Of a stretch of 64,000 nt of DNA, positions 45,201 through 58,778 are shown piece after piece. The position numbers and the translations under genes were made by a program. Position 1 is the first letter of the stretch; each line of letters starts with the position of its first letter. Below the pieces are notes generated by a model. The model saw nothing but the letters and a program-made list of their open reading frames with translations, ran no database searches and had not been told where the DNA came from. Source of the DNA: Isoetes taiwanensis (lineage: Eukaryota; Streptophyta; Lycopodiopsida; Isoetales; Isoetaceae); the NCBI GenBank assembly GCA_021234155.1, contig JAJEKV010000012.1, forward strand, positions 6,883,789 through 6,947,788. Reading direction: 5' to 3'.

Positions 45201-48200
45201 TAATTTGCATGTTTTCATGAGATGCATTTTGCATAATGTATTTTTTTTGGAAACATAAAGGGGTGAATATGGTGAATGACTTGCATTCATGTTATATGGA
45301 TGCTTTCAATTCTCCCAGGCCCTCAATTTATAGTGTGTGGGGCTTTGTACCTATATCTTTATCTTTAAGTTTTATATGGTTTTAGTTGCCTAGGTATGCC
45401 ATCCGGGTCATTCCTCGATATTGTTTTCCATATATGGGTTGTCTTTTCTATATTTTCTACTAGTCGCGGGAGTTCGAGTGGCGGACTTGCCTTTGCTTCT
45501 ATGTGACAAATATGTGATTTACAATTCGTTGATTTCTTTGAGTTCGGTGGTGGTGCTTTCAGGTTTGATAATTTCCTTTGTTGCTTGATTCCGAGGATCA
45601 ATTCTCGCATTGTTAATCTCTCTTTGACACTTCACAGGGCATCGTTATGCCATGTATTGTTGACATGCTTTCTCCAATCTTGTTACTAGTTTGTAGTGGT
45701 TTTGCCATCCTTTGGGAATATAATGATTTGTGACATGGGCCTCTTCATCCGGTGCAAGTTACGCACATTCTCGGGACATCACATCTGTCATCTCCCTTCT
45801 GGTCGCTTTTTCCCTCCAAAACCCGGTGGATCTCGCCCATATGGTGGACTTGTGAATTTTTTGCTTTTTTCGATTTCGGATTTACGGTTGTATTGATATT
45901 TCTATTCTTGTGCATTGGGATTTGATGCATCTTTTTCTGTATCGGTTGCCACATTTCTTTCGATTATTATGACGATCGGCATTTTCGACATATTTCTTTG
46001 CATTTTTTGGATTATGGATACATTATGTCTTTACACCGACCCGTAAGTCGCGACCTTTTAGTTTTTGAGTGGGCTATATTTTGTATGTTTATATATTTTT
46101 ATGAGTTCTGAATATTTGATGCTTATCATACTATTGCATTATCATTCGATTCTTTATCATTTTGCTTTCATATTATATATTATGGTACATTATATTTTCT
46201 TCGTGACTTGTCTCTTTGCCTTTTATGATTCCTTTGCATCTCCTCTTCAATTTTGCCCCGACATTATCTGCGTTTTTTGATATGATCTTGATCTTGTTCC
46301 TTTTTCGACTTTGACTTGGCCCTTTGCTTGCTTTCATGTATATCCATTCATATCATTCTACCAAAGTTCGATCTCGTTAGTTTGACTTCGATTTCCACTC
46401 TGTTTGCCCCTAACCTCAACCTTGATTTCTATCGTTTTGTTCGCTTGTCTATTTCCACATAGGCTTTAACCATTCAATTGATTCGACCTCCTTCCGGGAC
46501 ACAATGCATCTGCCATAGCCATCTACGTTTTCATCTCCATTTTGTCTACAACTCACCTCAACTCCCCTTTTGCGTGGCGAGAACAAGGATAGCTTCCTAC
46601 TAACTGTCTTCCGCGTCGCCATTGTGTTTTTGATCCATTTATCATTACTTCCTTTGCTTTCAACAGCGTACCATATGTATGCTTTCGCTTTGTTAATAAT
46701 CGTCATTTTACTTCAGCCATTATGTTTTCATTTGTCCTTTTTACCATATGGTCGACCTCCCGTGCCCGCCACCCCCACCTTGCACTTCGATCTCCATCTC
46801 CTCTTTTCATTGGCCACCAACCTCACTTTTTGACTACTGTTTTATCTTTGTTCGGATACGTTGTGATTCGAATTAACTTTCGTCTCAATTTCCTTCTTGA
46901 CCTTCTTTTTATTGGTTGCTAACATGTCTACATCCTTTTCCTCAATCTCGTCCCTCGTTTGCAAAAGTATGATTCATATATTGGGGCCTTTATTCATTAT
47001 TTTGGCATATGGTATTATTTGGCTTCTCGACATCACCACACCGCTACCCCGCAGACCGCACTCCAGCACTTTCGGGCTTCCTCCTAATCTTGTTCCACCC
47101 ATTTTCAACACCTTATGAACCTTTTTGTTTTAGACTTTGTTTGATGATGTAACCCAACCTTTTTTTCTTTTGCCATTGTTCGAGCTTGATCATGATCATC
47201 TTGTTGTTTGTCATGCATCCGGTAAGCTTCCGAAGTTGCTTTTATGTTATTGGATGTGGTTGATGATTTCATGTTCTTAGTTTGGTCTTTCATTTTGGCG
47301 CACTAGGCATATTGTTTGATTCCTTTATACACCTTTCTTCATTTATCACCGGGACCTATTAACACCAATTCTTGCCCTTTGTTATTGTTTTATTGTCCTT
47401 ACAACCTTAAGTGATTACACACTTTTTGATAACCCCTTTGTTCTTTGTTCGCCTTTGACCATATCGCTACCTTCATGAATTCCCCTCACCTTAGCACTTT
47501 GATCTTCATCTTCCCTTTATTTGGCTTATGGTCCCCTCCGGCGTCCATGTGACTCTTTCATTCCATTAGTTTCCATATTTGTCCTTCCTTCCTCCATTCC
47601 ATTCTCCCTCCACCATTTCCTCCATATCCACCCTTCATTCCTTTATTGCTGTGTCCATCTCCATTCCATTTCATATCTCCCTACTTCCCCCTTCATTCAT
47701 CCTTGACCCTTTCCTCTTCCATCTGGTATGTCTTCCCTCGTGGTCATCTGATTACTTTGCTCATTTGATTTACTTGCCCATGGTCAGACGGTTACTTTAG
47801 CTCATTTACCGTTGCTCCCATGTCGGTGACTATTCTCCCGGCGTCCATTCCTGGTACTTATCATCTCTGCGATTCTGCTCCTTTAAAGCGGCCCTCTTTT
47901 TAAGCGCCTCTTCCTCCTATCTGGCATGCCTTATCCTATCCGGTAAGCTTGGGGTGGGTTTGTCGCTTTCGCGTTCGCTTGGATCCATCCCAATATGGTA
48001 CACATTCTGCACTGTCGCGGCGGAGCCTACGGGCGGCCGCGTTCTGAGAGTTCCACATGGTTCTCACGCCCACGGCCGTTGGCGCTCCTCCCCCTTCTGC
48101 TCAAGCATTCACGTCGCGGACCCGCCTCAACACTTGGAGGTTTCTACAATGGGCTTCTAGCTAAGGAAGTTCTCTCGTAGTCGTCGGGCTTTTGTGTCTC

Positions 48201-49111
48201 TTTAGTCTCTTTCCTGATAGCATCGATCCGAGCCTCGGATCGTTATTTTCGGGATGGGACGAGTACGATATGTGCTCGGCCCCGCTAGCTCGTTATCGGC
48301 ACGCGATCTCTTTCCTTATCCATTGCTTCCCAATCTCTACCCGCCTTATATGTTATTTCGAAGTTTGTCTATTCTTTCTATGTTTTAGCTCATCTTGACC
48401 ACCCATTGGGTGATGCTTTTCCACCATGGTTGATGCAAATTATTTTCCAACCAAATGGGTGATGCTATTCATATTTTCCCCAACTACGATGCTGCTAGAT
48501 GATCTCTACTGTGGGTGATGCTATTTTTTTTTTTCCACCTCTTAGTGTTGTTTTCCATTTCTATATATGTTTGTTTGTTTCTATATATGTCGCTATGATG
48601 CTAGATGATTTACACTGCTGGTGATGCTAGATGATTTCCACCGTTGGTGATGCTATTTTGCTTTCCACCGTTGGTGATGCTATTTTTTTCCACCTCCCCT
48701 GATGTTTTCTATTTCTATATATGTTTATTTTACGCTTCTAACGCCTAATGGGTGTTTTGCTTTCTCGGGAGGACTAATTTCTTGGGGGTGCTCACCGCCA
48801 TGGTTGTACCTAACGGGTACTTTTCTCGGGCATTTCTCCCTTTTTCCAGGTTTCATACATTCCATGGCGTTGATGCGCATTTGGGCTGGCTTCACCAATT
48901 TCCTACCTTGCTCTTCAAGGCATCCCTGAGGGGGCTTTCAATGGCGGGTTTTTTGTCCCGATGAGAAGTTGTCGCATTGTCCTCTCTTTGCCTTTGCATA
49001 TTTTCTTATTTCATTATGGGGTAGCTAGACATTGTTCCTATGGTCAGCTCCCCATTCATATTTACCACGTATTATTATCACGTTGCTGGCTGTGATGAAT
49101 GACAAGCCTCT
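42290..49111 (+). mobile_element. T-rich noncoding element, member B
   Basis: This is the copy B equivalent of 1150-8141, with the box at about 48227-48242 (GATCCGAG-CCTCGGATC with a lost base), the minisatellite at 48396-48700 and the tail-to-tail junction at 49090-49138. The frames seen in A are not preserved, which confirms that the element does not code for protein. Confidence 0.55.
48396..48700 (+). repeat. Hairpin minisatellite, member B
   Basis: It matches 7418-7740 unit by unit. Several left stems have lost a base (for example CACTG for CACCTG), again at CTG sites. Confidence 0.75.
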
Positions 49112-50020
49112 ATCATAGATAGGCTTGTCATTCATCACCTAAAGCAAAGATACAAATGTTTTGAAGAATAGAGAGGGGTAGCCGACCATAGGAACAATAT
49201 CGGACTACCCCCGTAAAAGAAATGTGCAATATAGAGAAGGGTAATGGCGACAACTTCTCTCGATAAAACCCTTTCCGGGTTTTAGAGGAAAACCCTAATG
49301 AGAAATGGTCACAACAACCTTGAATGTGCGTTGCCTAGAGAACCAAGGAGATGGGTTGATGGCAATCACAAATATAGCAGACACCGTAAGACGGCGGAAT
49401 CATGGAATGTGCGTTGCTCGGAGAACCAGAGACATAGGTTGATGGCTAACACAAATATAGCAGACCCCGAAAGACGGCGGAATCCCCGCAGCAACACAAA
49501 GAACCCACCCGGGAATGGTTAGAGAAAAGCAAACATGCATGGCAATGATGAAATAAGCCGCGACAACAAGAAGCTCCCAAGGTATGAGCCATGAAAGCGG
49601 ATGAAAAGAACACAACGGAAAAAGAGATAGCATCATCCATAGGGTGGAAAAGCATCACCCAATGGGTGGAGAACCATTATGTGAAAATATGCATCACCCT
49701 CGAGGTGGAAATAAACAAAGCATCACCCGCAGTGTGAGAATAATGCGGCATGATGCCGATGAAAAAAAAAACATGATTATAGCAACACCTAAGGTGGAGA
49801 ACAACAAAGAGTGCATGAACAAAAACATAAAATGAAAAAGAGACTCATGCCCCAATGCCAAATATGGTAGGAAGGGAGGGAAGCAACGAGAATGGAAGAA
49901 GAGTCACAGTGAGAAGACGCCGACAACCCATCCCAAAGGGAAAGTGGCCCGTGAATGGCGTATCCGAGGGCTCCCGATCGACGCGATCGATATATTCACA
50001 AGGTAAGAAAAGCTTTGAAT
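49090..50020 (-). mobile_element. Palindromic junction and inverted terminal segment, copy B
   Basis: Equivalent to 8115-9040. The central palindrome survives with three bases missing in the left arm (GCCTCTATC-ATAGATAGGC). The inverted minisatellite is at about 49630-49800 and the promoter-like palindrome near 49962-49985. Confidence 0.6.
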
Positions 50021-50602
50021 GATTCATAATTGCCTTTAGCTGGGGTTTGCAAAGAGTGCTACTCATAGTAGCATCGTGAACCCAAATCCAACGCCCCATA
50101 GCTCCCCGCCAGATCCTAATCTTTGTGACCCTCTAACTAGAATATTCAACAAAGCACCCCAAGCCCTGTTTCACCCGGGTCATTGTCCCTTCCTAACAAC
50201 CAAAAAGATTTAGTAACATTAGCATTAAAAGAAGGGGACAAAAAGGACAAGAAAAGTGAGACAACCTTAGCTTTGGGCCCCGTGAGAATAGAATATTAAT
50301 CAGAATGCCCGTACTATGGATTCATGAGCTTGACAATAGCATGTAATAAATAGGGTCCAACTGTGATTATATATCTAGCTTTGTCCGTAAAACATGCTTT
50401 GAACATTATCTATATATTCGGGCTGTGCCAAAACCATAGCTTCTCAATTCATATCTAAACAAAAATATTTTGAGAACTCTTCGAAGCTCCATTGAGAACA
50501 AATGTAAGCAACCAAAATATTCAACATCATCATCTATAAGGGTACATTCAATCTACGTTGCTCACAAAGGTAGCACTTGGCGATGGAGAAGCACCCACTT
50601 TA

Positions 50603-50880
50603 TTGGCTCCCTAAATTGACTAGAGTAGCAAAGGAGGATTCACTCAAGCAAATCCTCTGACCACACAAAACCAATCCTCCCCGAGGCAAGTGTCGGTTTA
50701 TAGGCATCCCCGCATGCCTTGATTGCACTTTATAGGCCTGCTGCAAGGCTTTTTGGGCTGATTGGATTGGAGGATTCACTTAGGCGAATCCTCATGATTC
50801 ACCCAAGTGAATCCTCCTATGGCTTGGAGGATTCACCCAAGCGAATCCTCCTGGTTGTTCGAGTTAGTTTGGGGAGCCAA
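50603..50880. mobile_element. MITE, copy B
   Basis: Equivalent to 9627-9903 with the same TTGGCTCCC ends and flanking TA at both sides. Two of the internal GAGGATTC hairpins are damaged in the left half (50635-50690); the right half is identical to A. Confidence 0.65.
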
Positions 50881-52019
50881 TAGCAGCCTCGATGGAGAAG
50901 CCTATATTCTATTCATACAATCACATCCTAATGAAATCATGCCCAATTAGCATTGCACCTATCCCCTAAAATGTTATGCAAAGCATCTTAACATTGCAAT
51001 CAATATCTAATGCATTTTAAAAAGGTAGATATAAGAGATGCAAAACTATTGCTCTTTGTATAACAATACACTTTTGATATCTTTGCCTCCAAAATGACCT
51101 AAATAGCTTTGTTTTTGTACCTCTATATACCATTTTACATTTCTTGCAACTTGTTGATGACAATTCAACCTTAGACACGTTGGTGTTGCTCTCACGAGTA
51201 CTACTTTCACAACATGCCAACTATAACATATCTACTACAAAGCACATGTTACGTTCTCCTCCTCCTTCTTTTTCTTTCGCTTCACATTCCATCTAAACAA
51301 AGAAAAATAGGTATCGCCCTTGAATATTCATTCCGATCCCTCTGCCCTATTGGTAGTTTTGCAAGAAAATTGTTTGAACAACATTTACAAGAAAAATGGT
51401 CTGAACAACAAGCCATACCCACCAATGCAAAGAAAAATGCTTACCTCATGTTATAGATGTCATGTACAATGTCTTCAAAAGATAAAATGTTGCAACATTA
51501 TTCTACTTCTTTTTTAATATTTTTTCCATTTTGCTTTGTTTGTATTACATATTACATCAATGTCCCCCAAATGCCTCATTTATGCACATTCAATTCTAAG
51601 AAACTATCACCTTCAAACCTTCTTCCCATCTAGTAAAACCATATGTTCATATAGCCATGCTATACCTTTTATTTGTCATTTATTCGTCCCATTTTTTTTG
51701 TTCATGAATGCACTATCTCACAATTCTCATAATGATAGTAACAAATACTCACCCTTCTCATTGTCTAGAAGCCTCCTTTTACTACAATTGCAAATATTAC
51801 TATTTGGTATGCTCTTGCTATTTTTTTTCTTTTATTTCCCTCCCTGCTTTTTTTTTCTTCCAAAATCACCTAACCTTTTTCCCCAAGCATGCCCTACTGC
51901 TAGTTCCTTTTTATTATATCCCTTTTCACAAAGATCTTGACTAATAATATGAATCCTTATCGATTATTTAGCTTAGGTAAATAAACGTTTAACCTAGATA
52001 ATTGCCTTTCTCTTGCTCA

Positions 52020-53725
52020 TGGGCAAGCTGGCAAGCTAGCTTTAGATCAAAAAAATCCACTATCGACTATTTGGTGACACTTAGAACAATCATGGATGCT
52101 GTTAAAAGGAAAAAGAACCACTATTTGCAGCTTTTGTTGATTTTGCTAAGGCATTTGATATGGTGCCAAGGGAGAACTTGACGGCACGCGTGGAAGAATC
52201 TAGGAGTTCGGAATCATACGTAAAATGCAATGAGTAAACTATATGAGAAAGTATGGATGCAACTCTCTTTCCCCTTGCTAGATGAATGTAAAGATCTAGT
52301 AGAGAGTAATTTTGGCATAAAATAGGGTTGTCGTTATCAACGACTTTGTTTGGTATGCTTATTGATGAATTAGAAGCCCGGATTACTTCCCGCGAGGGAG
52401 AGAGGCACTCCATTGGCGACTATATTGTCATGCTACTCCTTTATACTAATGATATTCTATTGTTGTCATTGACCTGAGACGGAATGCAAAAACACCTAGA
52501 TGTGTTGTCGACCTTTTTGTAATGCAATAGGTATGAGAGTGAATTTAGCTAAAACAAAAGTGATGATTTTTGGACTAATAAAAGTAGAAATTTTGCTTTC
52601 TACTATAAGGGAGAAAGTGTTGAGATATCAAGCACATATAAATACACGGTTTCATAGTGGATAAAAACTTTAAAATGGAATCAAACAAGAGATGGGAGAG
52701 TAGATCTGGTTGAAGGCTCTTTTTGCACTACAGAGGAGATGTAAAAAAAGAGGTATTTGGAATTTCAATATAAAGAAAATGTTATATATCTCACTTGTTC
52801 AGATAGTTTTGTATAGATGTGAGGCGGGGGACACAGGTTATCATTGGGTAGAGACCGCCCGGAAAAAATTTCTACACTTTCGTGCCCTGGGGTTAAGATG
52901 TAGACTCCTTATGACATGATGTTGGCGGAATGTGGTTTATTACCTCTTGAATGTGAGGCTTTATGTAAATATTTGCTTTACATAAAAGAAGATTTTTAAA
53001 TGTTATGGATACTAGCACCTATCCGTCCTAGCTTTAGAGGAGAGCTCTCATAATGGATGGTATGCATGCATGAAAGAATGGCTTAAGAAATGGGATATGG
53101 ACATTGATAAGCTAAATGGCAAACAAAGATAGGATAAGGGAATGGGTAAGAGAAGCAGTGGGTACGGAAATCATGGAGTAGGCCTGCACGAAAAATGTAT
53201 TACTATGAGTTTATGAATCCACCATTGAAGTATATGTCTTACTTATCACGGGGAATCTCCACCAAGATGTGCCACACCATATCTGGCAGATAAGGCTCAG
53301 CCACCACACGAGTAGAGACGGTCGTTGGCGGTAATAATATACCCTCAAGCTTAAGACTTGCAAGCCGTGGTGGATCGGTGAGGTGGAGAACGAGGACCTT
53401 GTTATTCCGAAATGCCCGGTGTATCACTATTTGAGGATTAGATTCGTGATCAACATAACATCATTAATGCTTTTTGTCTTATCGGGGTAGAAGATTGGGG
53501 AACTATTTGGTTGACGCCCTGCAATTAAGAAAAGTGTTGTTAAAAATCTTGATTCTCTATTAATATGTTTGGGCGAGAATGAGAACATGACTCTAATGAT
53601 GTTCTATTTGAGAACACATTAGATAATATTGCATACGATTTTGAATGTATATTTTGAACGCGTCTTCTAGACTTGATGGTCTCACGACGCGTGTTAATAC
53701 AACATTCCATTTGATTTCATTTCAT
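52020..53725 (+). pseudogene. LINE reverse transcriptase, copy B
   Basis: Equivalent to 11041-12760, with more frameshifts. Motif A FVDFAKAFD is intact at about 52133. Motif C reads YTND, so it shares the D-to-N change of copy A and adds an A-to-T change. The longest open pieces are about 70 codons. The hairpin and ATTTC tail are at about 53660-53735. Confidence 0.82.
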
Positions 53726-54089
53726 TTCATTTCTCCTTCTCCTTCTCCTTCTCCTTCTCCTTTCTCCTATAGCCAGCTTCTTTGAGCACCACCATATCAA
53801 TTTCTCTCTTTTTCATTGATCAACCTCGATCAAGGAATTACATGATAATTTAACATAATCAAGTCCATGGTTACAATCCATTGAGCCCACAATTAGAACT
53901 ACTCAAGTCCAGCCTCGGGTTAAAAAAGTTTTTATTATAATGATAATGGGTAATAAGACCAATTATTATCTTATATTATAAATGTTGTGTAATGGACCGC
54001 ACCCTAAATCTGACGGCCGAGGATTTGATTGACCAATGGTGGAGATGATGTGTCGTGTCTTCAACTAAAATTTCATCTTGACTATGTTC

Positions 54090-54206
54090 AATATATGAAA
54101 GGAAAGGAAAGGAAAGGAAAGGAAAAGGAGGGGAAGGAAGGGGGAAAAGGGAGAAAGGGGAAAAGAAACGAAGGGGGAAGGGAAGGGAAAGGAAGGAAGG
54201 AAAAAT
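54090..54206 (+). repeat. Polypurine tract, left part, copy B
   Basis: GGAAA repeats and then GGGGAAGG-type sequence, only about 110 bases long, where copy A starts its 1.85-kb tract. Confidence 0.85.
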
Positions 54207-54530
54207 CAGCCAGGCGGCAAAACAAACTTGCGTGCAAGACTTTCCGCCGCCGCGTGATCCGGCGTCAACGCTTATCGGCGATCGCCGGAACAAAAAGGCC
54301 AAAGCAGATCCATCAAATCTTTGAAATCCGGCATCAGATCAGATCGAACTGCCATCCAAAAAGAACTGGCTTAAAATTCAGACAGATCAGCGCCTTTGAA
54401 TCGACATCGAAGTCGAGATCAGATCGATCGTCAGAATGCTGCAAGATCAAAGATCGGCGCCAGGCGACTTCCGCCATCGGCACGCGATCGAAACCGAGCA
54501 GATCGGATCAAAGAATCAATTGCAGGAAAG
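54206..54530. other. GATC-dense insert of foreign composition in the purine tract
   Basis: About 325 bases of balanced, GC-richer sequence interrupt the purine tract only in copy B. I count fourteen GATC sites. Open frames exist on both strands but show no recognisable domain. It could be a captured gene leader, an insertion lost or overgrown in copy A, or a chimeric join. Confidence 0.75.
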
Positions 54531-54817
54531 AATGGAAATGGAACGGAAAGAGGAAGAGGGTGGAAGGAAGAAAAATCTTACGAAAAGGTACAAAAGAGAA
54601 CGAAAAAAACGCATGAGAAACCGGAAAGAGAAAAAGGAAAAGGAAAAGGAAGAGGAAGGGGAAAGGAAAGGAAAGAGAAGTGCTGAAGGGAAAATAAAAG
54701 GAAGGGAAAAGTATAAGAAAAAGAGAAAAGAAAAAAAAAGGAAAAGGGAAGGCAAAGGGAGGGAGAACTGTGGTTAGAAAAAAAAAAAAAGGGAGAATAA
54801 AAAAGGAAAGAAATTAA
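54531..54817 (+). repeat. Polypurine tract, right part, copy B
   Basis: Matches 14725-14965 of copy A (GCATGAGAAAC, then GGAAAAGGAAGAGGAAGGGG and so on), so only the right end of the tract is shared closely. Confidence 0.85.
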
Positions 54818-55363
54818 AGGTTCCTTTACTTATATACCAAAGAAGGCTCTCGGGTACCATTACTAGTGTTGGTCATAATTGTGTGTCAAGACGCGACTGT
54901 AATAAGGTTATATCTATAAAATTCATCTACCTCTAAGGAGTTACAATCATAAATTAACAAACATAATCCAGAATCGCGAATCCGCTAACCGCAAACTCTA
55001 TTTCTATTTTTGCATTTCGCTCAAGAAACGAAACTTGTTTGTTTGCCTTAGTGCTTGGTTCGTGTGGGAGTTTTCATTTGAAACACTTAAATTGAGGGTC
55101 CGTGAATGAGAGGATCCTGTTCAAAACTTCTATTCTTTCTTGGCCTTCTCAAACCCCTCGATTACCTCGCTCATTTTATTCTCCTTTTGCAAGAAGCTTT
55201 GTAATGTTGTACTTTTAATTTAAAGTATAGTCCTCCATGATAAAACATCCGCTTTTTCTTGATGAAGCTCTATCTTGTTGATTTTTCCATCGTGCTTTTT
55301 GCGAATTGTTCTGGTTATTTCCCGTATTAGATCTTGGCCTCTTATTCCCTTTTAACTAAAATC

Positions 55364-56200
55364 TTACTTGTATTCATTTTTGTTGTTGCTTTTATTCTCT
55401 GGGTATCCATCCCATATATTGTAAATTATTGAATCTGGTTCTAGCTTTCTCTCTGGCGCAATAGCCTTCTTTGTGGTCTCTTCTATAGTCTGAGAATTCA
55501 CAAATCTTGCTTCTACATACAAAGAATTCTCAAATCCTGTTATATACACGTGCAACAATTCTTTCTCTAGCCAATCCTCCCATTTTATGTGGGGCGAATA
55601 CTTGAAATTTTGATGTACATTGATAGCTGATTTGTTGTTGCTTTTGAGATAGTCCGGAATCATTTTTCGACCCTAGCATTCCATTCCATGCTTCCACAAC
55701 TTCTCAGCGCACCATCTGTGCATGACTTGGCATTATACATACTTGAGGTTCTAGATAAACGTCTGCAATTACTGAGCCCTCAGTAGTCATTATCTAAGCT
55801 TGTCTAGTATCATCATTACCGCAAGGTTTTTCCCTGAAAACCTTTCGAGGCGGGGTTTTAATCCTAGTAGTAATGATTGTACTAGCCATTGTATGGGTCC
55901 CATGACCTATTGGTCTCCGTGGGCGTTAAAACTATTCTATTCTATTCTATTCTACTTGAAGATATCTCCTTCTCTTTGACATCATTATGGTGAGGTTATG
56001 ATTTTTGAAAGCTTTTTTCAAAGCTTTCCCATGTCCATATCTTTGGATCCACCTATTTCTCCCCTTTTTCTCCCCTTGCCACCAAGTTCTAGCTATATCC
56101 CAAATATTTGTCCATGGCACAGGTTTTACGCTTTTGTAGCCTACTAATTCAAAGTAACTTTCCATCTAGATATAAATCGAAATCAATGAAGGATTTCTCT
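55364..56200 (-). pseudogene. Retrotransposon gag halves, copy B
   Basis: 55364-55663 is the C-terminal half, with the same YITGFENSLY and ETTKKA strings. 55947-56165 is the N-terminal half, with ESYFELVG and DIARTWWQG in one frame. The short LINE/SINE-like tail lies between them at about 55795-55953. The distal part of the C-terminal half is identical to copy A. Confidence 0.65.
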
Positions 56201-56513
56201 TTCACTACTAGAAAGTGGGCATACACAAGCAACTTCTCTCTTTAGAAGAAGTGGCATTGCAATCAGATAGAAATAGGTACATTGTTCTTGCACTAGAGGT
56301 TGATGTGGATTAGTTGTTGCAGGGAGGCTTTGATACAAATTTATATGTTAAAGTTAAACATTCTAACTCCTTTGATGCTTGCTTGAATAGGAGTGACAAT
56401 AGCTATCTAGGTTGCTATAAAGTCGGCATTACTCATAGGTTGGTTGTATTATCCATCGGATATGCAAAAGCGGTTGGAAGCCTTGTCCAAAGGATTAGTT
56501 TGTTAGATCATTG

Positions 56514-57300
56514 AAAGCTCGATACCAATTGATATGGATCTAACAATTTATTAGCAATAGAATAATCACAAACCGAAGACAAATAATGGAACACACTTGA
56601 AAAATAGAATCCAAATCCTTAAAGGCCAAAGCTTCGCCATCCAAATCGGACTATCCGAGCAAGAGAAACTCGGAGAAAAAAAAATAAAATTACGGATGAT
56701 GGAAAGGATAAGGCAAAATCAATCAAGCACTAGAGAATCCTCTGCACCAAATTTGCTAAATTCAAGAAGAGAGGTGAGCTTAAGAATCGGATATGTATAG
56801 AACTTGGAAAATTATTAAACGATTAAAGGATTCTACCCAATCAATCTATCCTTAACACAAAGACACATACTCACGGCTTAATTATGACAAAAGGTCGGAA
56901 TGAGGAGTCCGGGAAAATTCCTGATGGCGATCTGTGTATATGAGATCACCGAAAGGCTGAAGCCAAATCTCAAAAAACTGAGTCAACGGTTGTTATTGAT
57001 TGCGGTGTCAAAATTTGGTCGCGAAGAGTCTGGCTGTTGGTCGAAAATGTTCGACCATTTTGATAGACATAGATGCCTTTTTAATAAAGAAGTCGATGCC
57101 TTTTTCTCTCCTTCTATTCTTGATTATTATAGTAAAAGGCTTTTTCTTTTTATATATATCCCTTTTCTCAAATGTCTCAACTAATAATATGAATCATTAT
57201 CTAATTATTTAGCTTAGGTAAATTAAATCCACCAGTTTGGCTTGGATAATTGTCTTCTTTCTCTTTTCTTGCTCCCCATAGTTGCTCTCCCGGACTACCA
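56514..57300 (-). repeat. Primer-binding site and LTR, copy B
   Basis: The primer site reads TGGTATCGAGCTTT on the minus strand: the CAG of the canonical site has become CG. The LTR starts with TG at 56530 and resembles 16668-17400. Confidence 0.6.
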
Positions 57301-58778
57301 TATTAGAGAGCTAATTCTCAACTTAAGTATATACAAAATAAGAGACTATATGACCTTATAACTCTCAACTTTGGGCTTTTAAGGCTTGTTCTCTTGAACA
57401 TCTTTGCTAAGCTTTGAGAAATTGAAGGATCTAGCCAGTTTACTGTAAGGAACTTGGTGTTCTTGATCAACTGAAGGGGCATTCGTCAAGATCTTGAATA
57501 ATCTGAGTAAATCTAAAGAAGGAAAACAGATCTAGAAGGATGAGAGTCGTTTTCTAGGCTAATGGTATTTTTTAGAGGTATTTGCCAAAATTAGTCTATT
57601 GACCTATTAATCTAAAGACGGAACAAACAAGTTCCATACAAATTTGTTGCAAACAAAAACCACAATCCAGGGCCACAACCAATCCAAAGTGGTTTTTATT
57701 GTCTTGGCAGGAATAAGTTGTGACATTCCATGTAAGTATACGGTATATGTATACCTAACCTGACACGTCACCAAGGTATTGGGACCATTGGGGATTAACC
57801 TAAAAGGGATCATTGTCATTAAACTAACCTAAGTAGACCAATTAATGGTATTAATTAGCCAAGTAGGCTAATTAGAGTGTGCCACTTGGCCAAGGGCAGG
57901 TTGCCATCTTTGGGTGGCAAATTGAGCTCGAGCCCACCCATCCCCAAATTCGAGTTTGGGAAGGGCAGAGGGAGGAAGCAGTAGTTGCAACCTAACACCT
58001 GACCAGTTCTATAGATGTTCTTCGAGACAATGGGTCCAGCCATAACACAGGTCAGTCTTTAGGTAGTTCTGTGCTATTCTAACCCTTATTTGAAGCAGAT
58101 GGATGATTAGATTCTATTCTATGATATACTTATGATGATGATGGATGTTGTATTTGATTCTGTCTTCTCCTTCTGTTCCTCCTGTGTTGTATGGGGTTAA
58201 GGAGGGTAGAGACCTGAAAGCTATCTAGATTTAGTGATGTTCCTAGCTAGAACCTCTTAAATCCCAGTAAATGCGGCATGTGCACAAGAGCCCACTTGGC
58301 TGTGGATGCTATGATGTGATTCAGCACCAGATAACGAGTATGATGGGGTGGGGTCTTGCCTAACGCAGTTACAGGTCTCCTACAGTGTGCTAGGCTTATA
58401 GCCAGTCACGAAGAGGGCCGGGTATGGGTCTGACACTTCCTGGGTTGCAGGTGTCATGCCAAAAGTATGTGGACGCCCTGGACTCGAACAAGCAGGTGAG
58501 CCGGCCTTTAGATTTAGGGGAGTAAGTCGGGTACAAACGCGGGGGTCACTGAGGGGGCAACGCATTCTCTAGCACAACCTGTCCATCATGCTCTGGGGAG
58601 GGGCGCCTCTCGACCCTACCTCATCGGACCGGGAGATGTAACCCCGGAGTAGTTCCATAGGGTGATTCCATGGGATTGCGTCTCCTGACGGCTACAATCA
58701 TGCCATAGCATGTTTCTAGCCTATCGCAAAGTGTGCACAGGAGGGGCGGATGGAGTGGACTACCCTAGCTAATGTTCT

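Noticed and set aside
54029-54616. A 195-codon frame across the GATC-dense insert
   Set aside because: Most of it is purine-tract translation (Lys/Gly/Glu/Arg), and the insert part has no recognisable domain.
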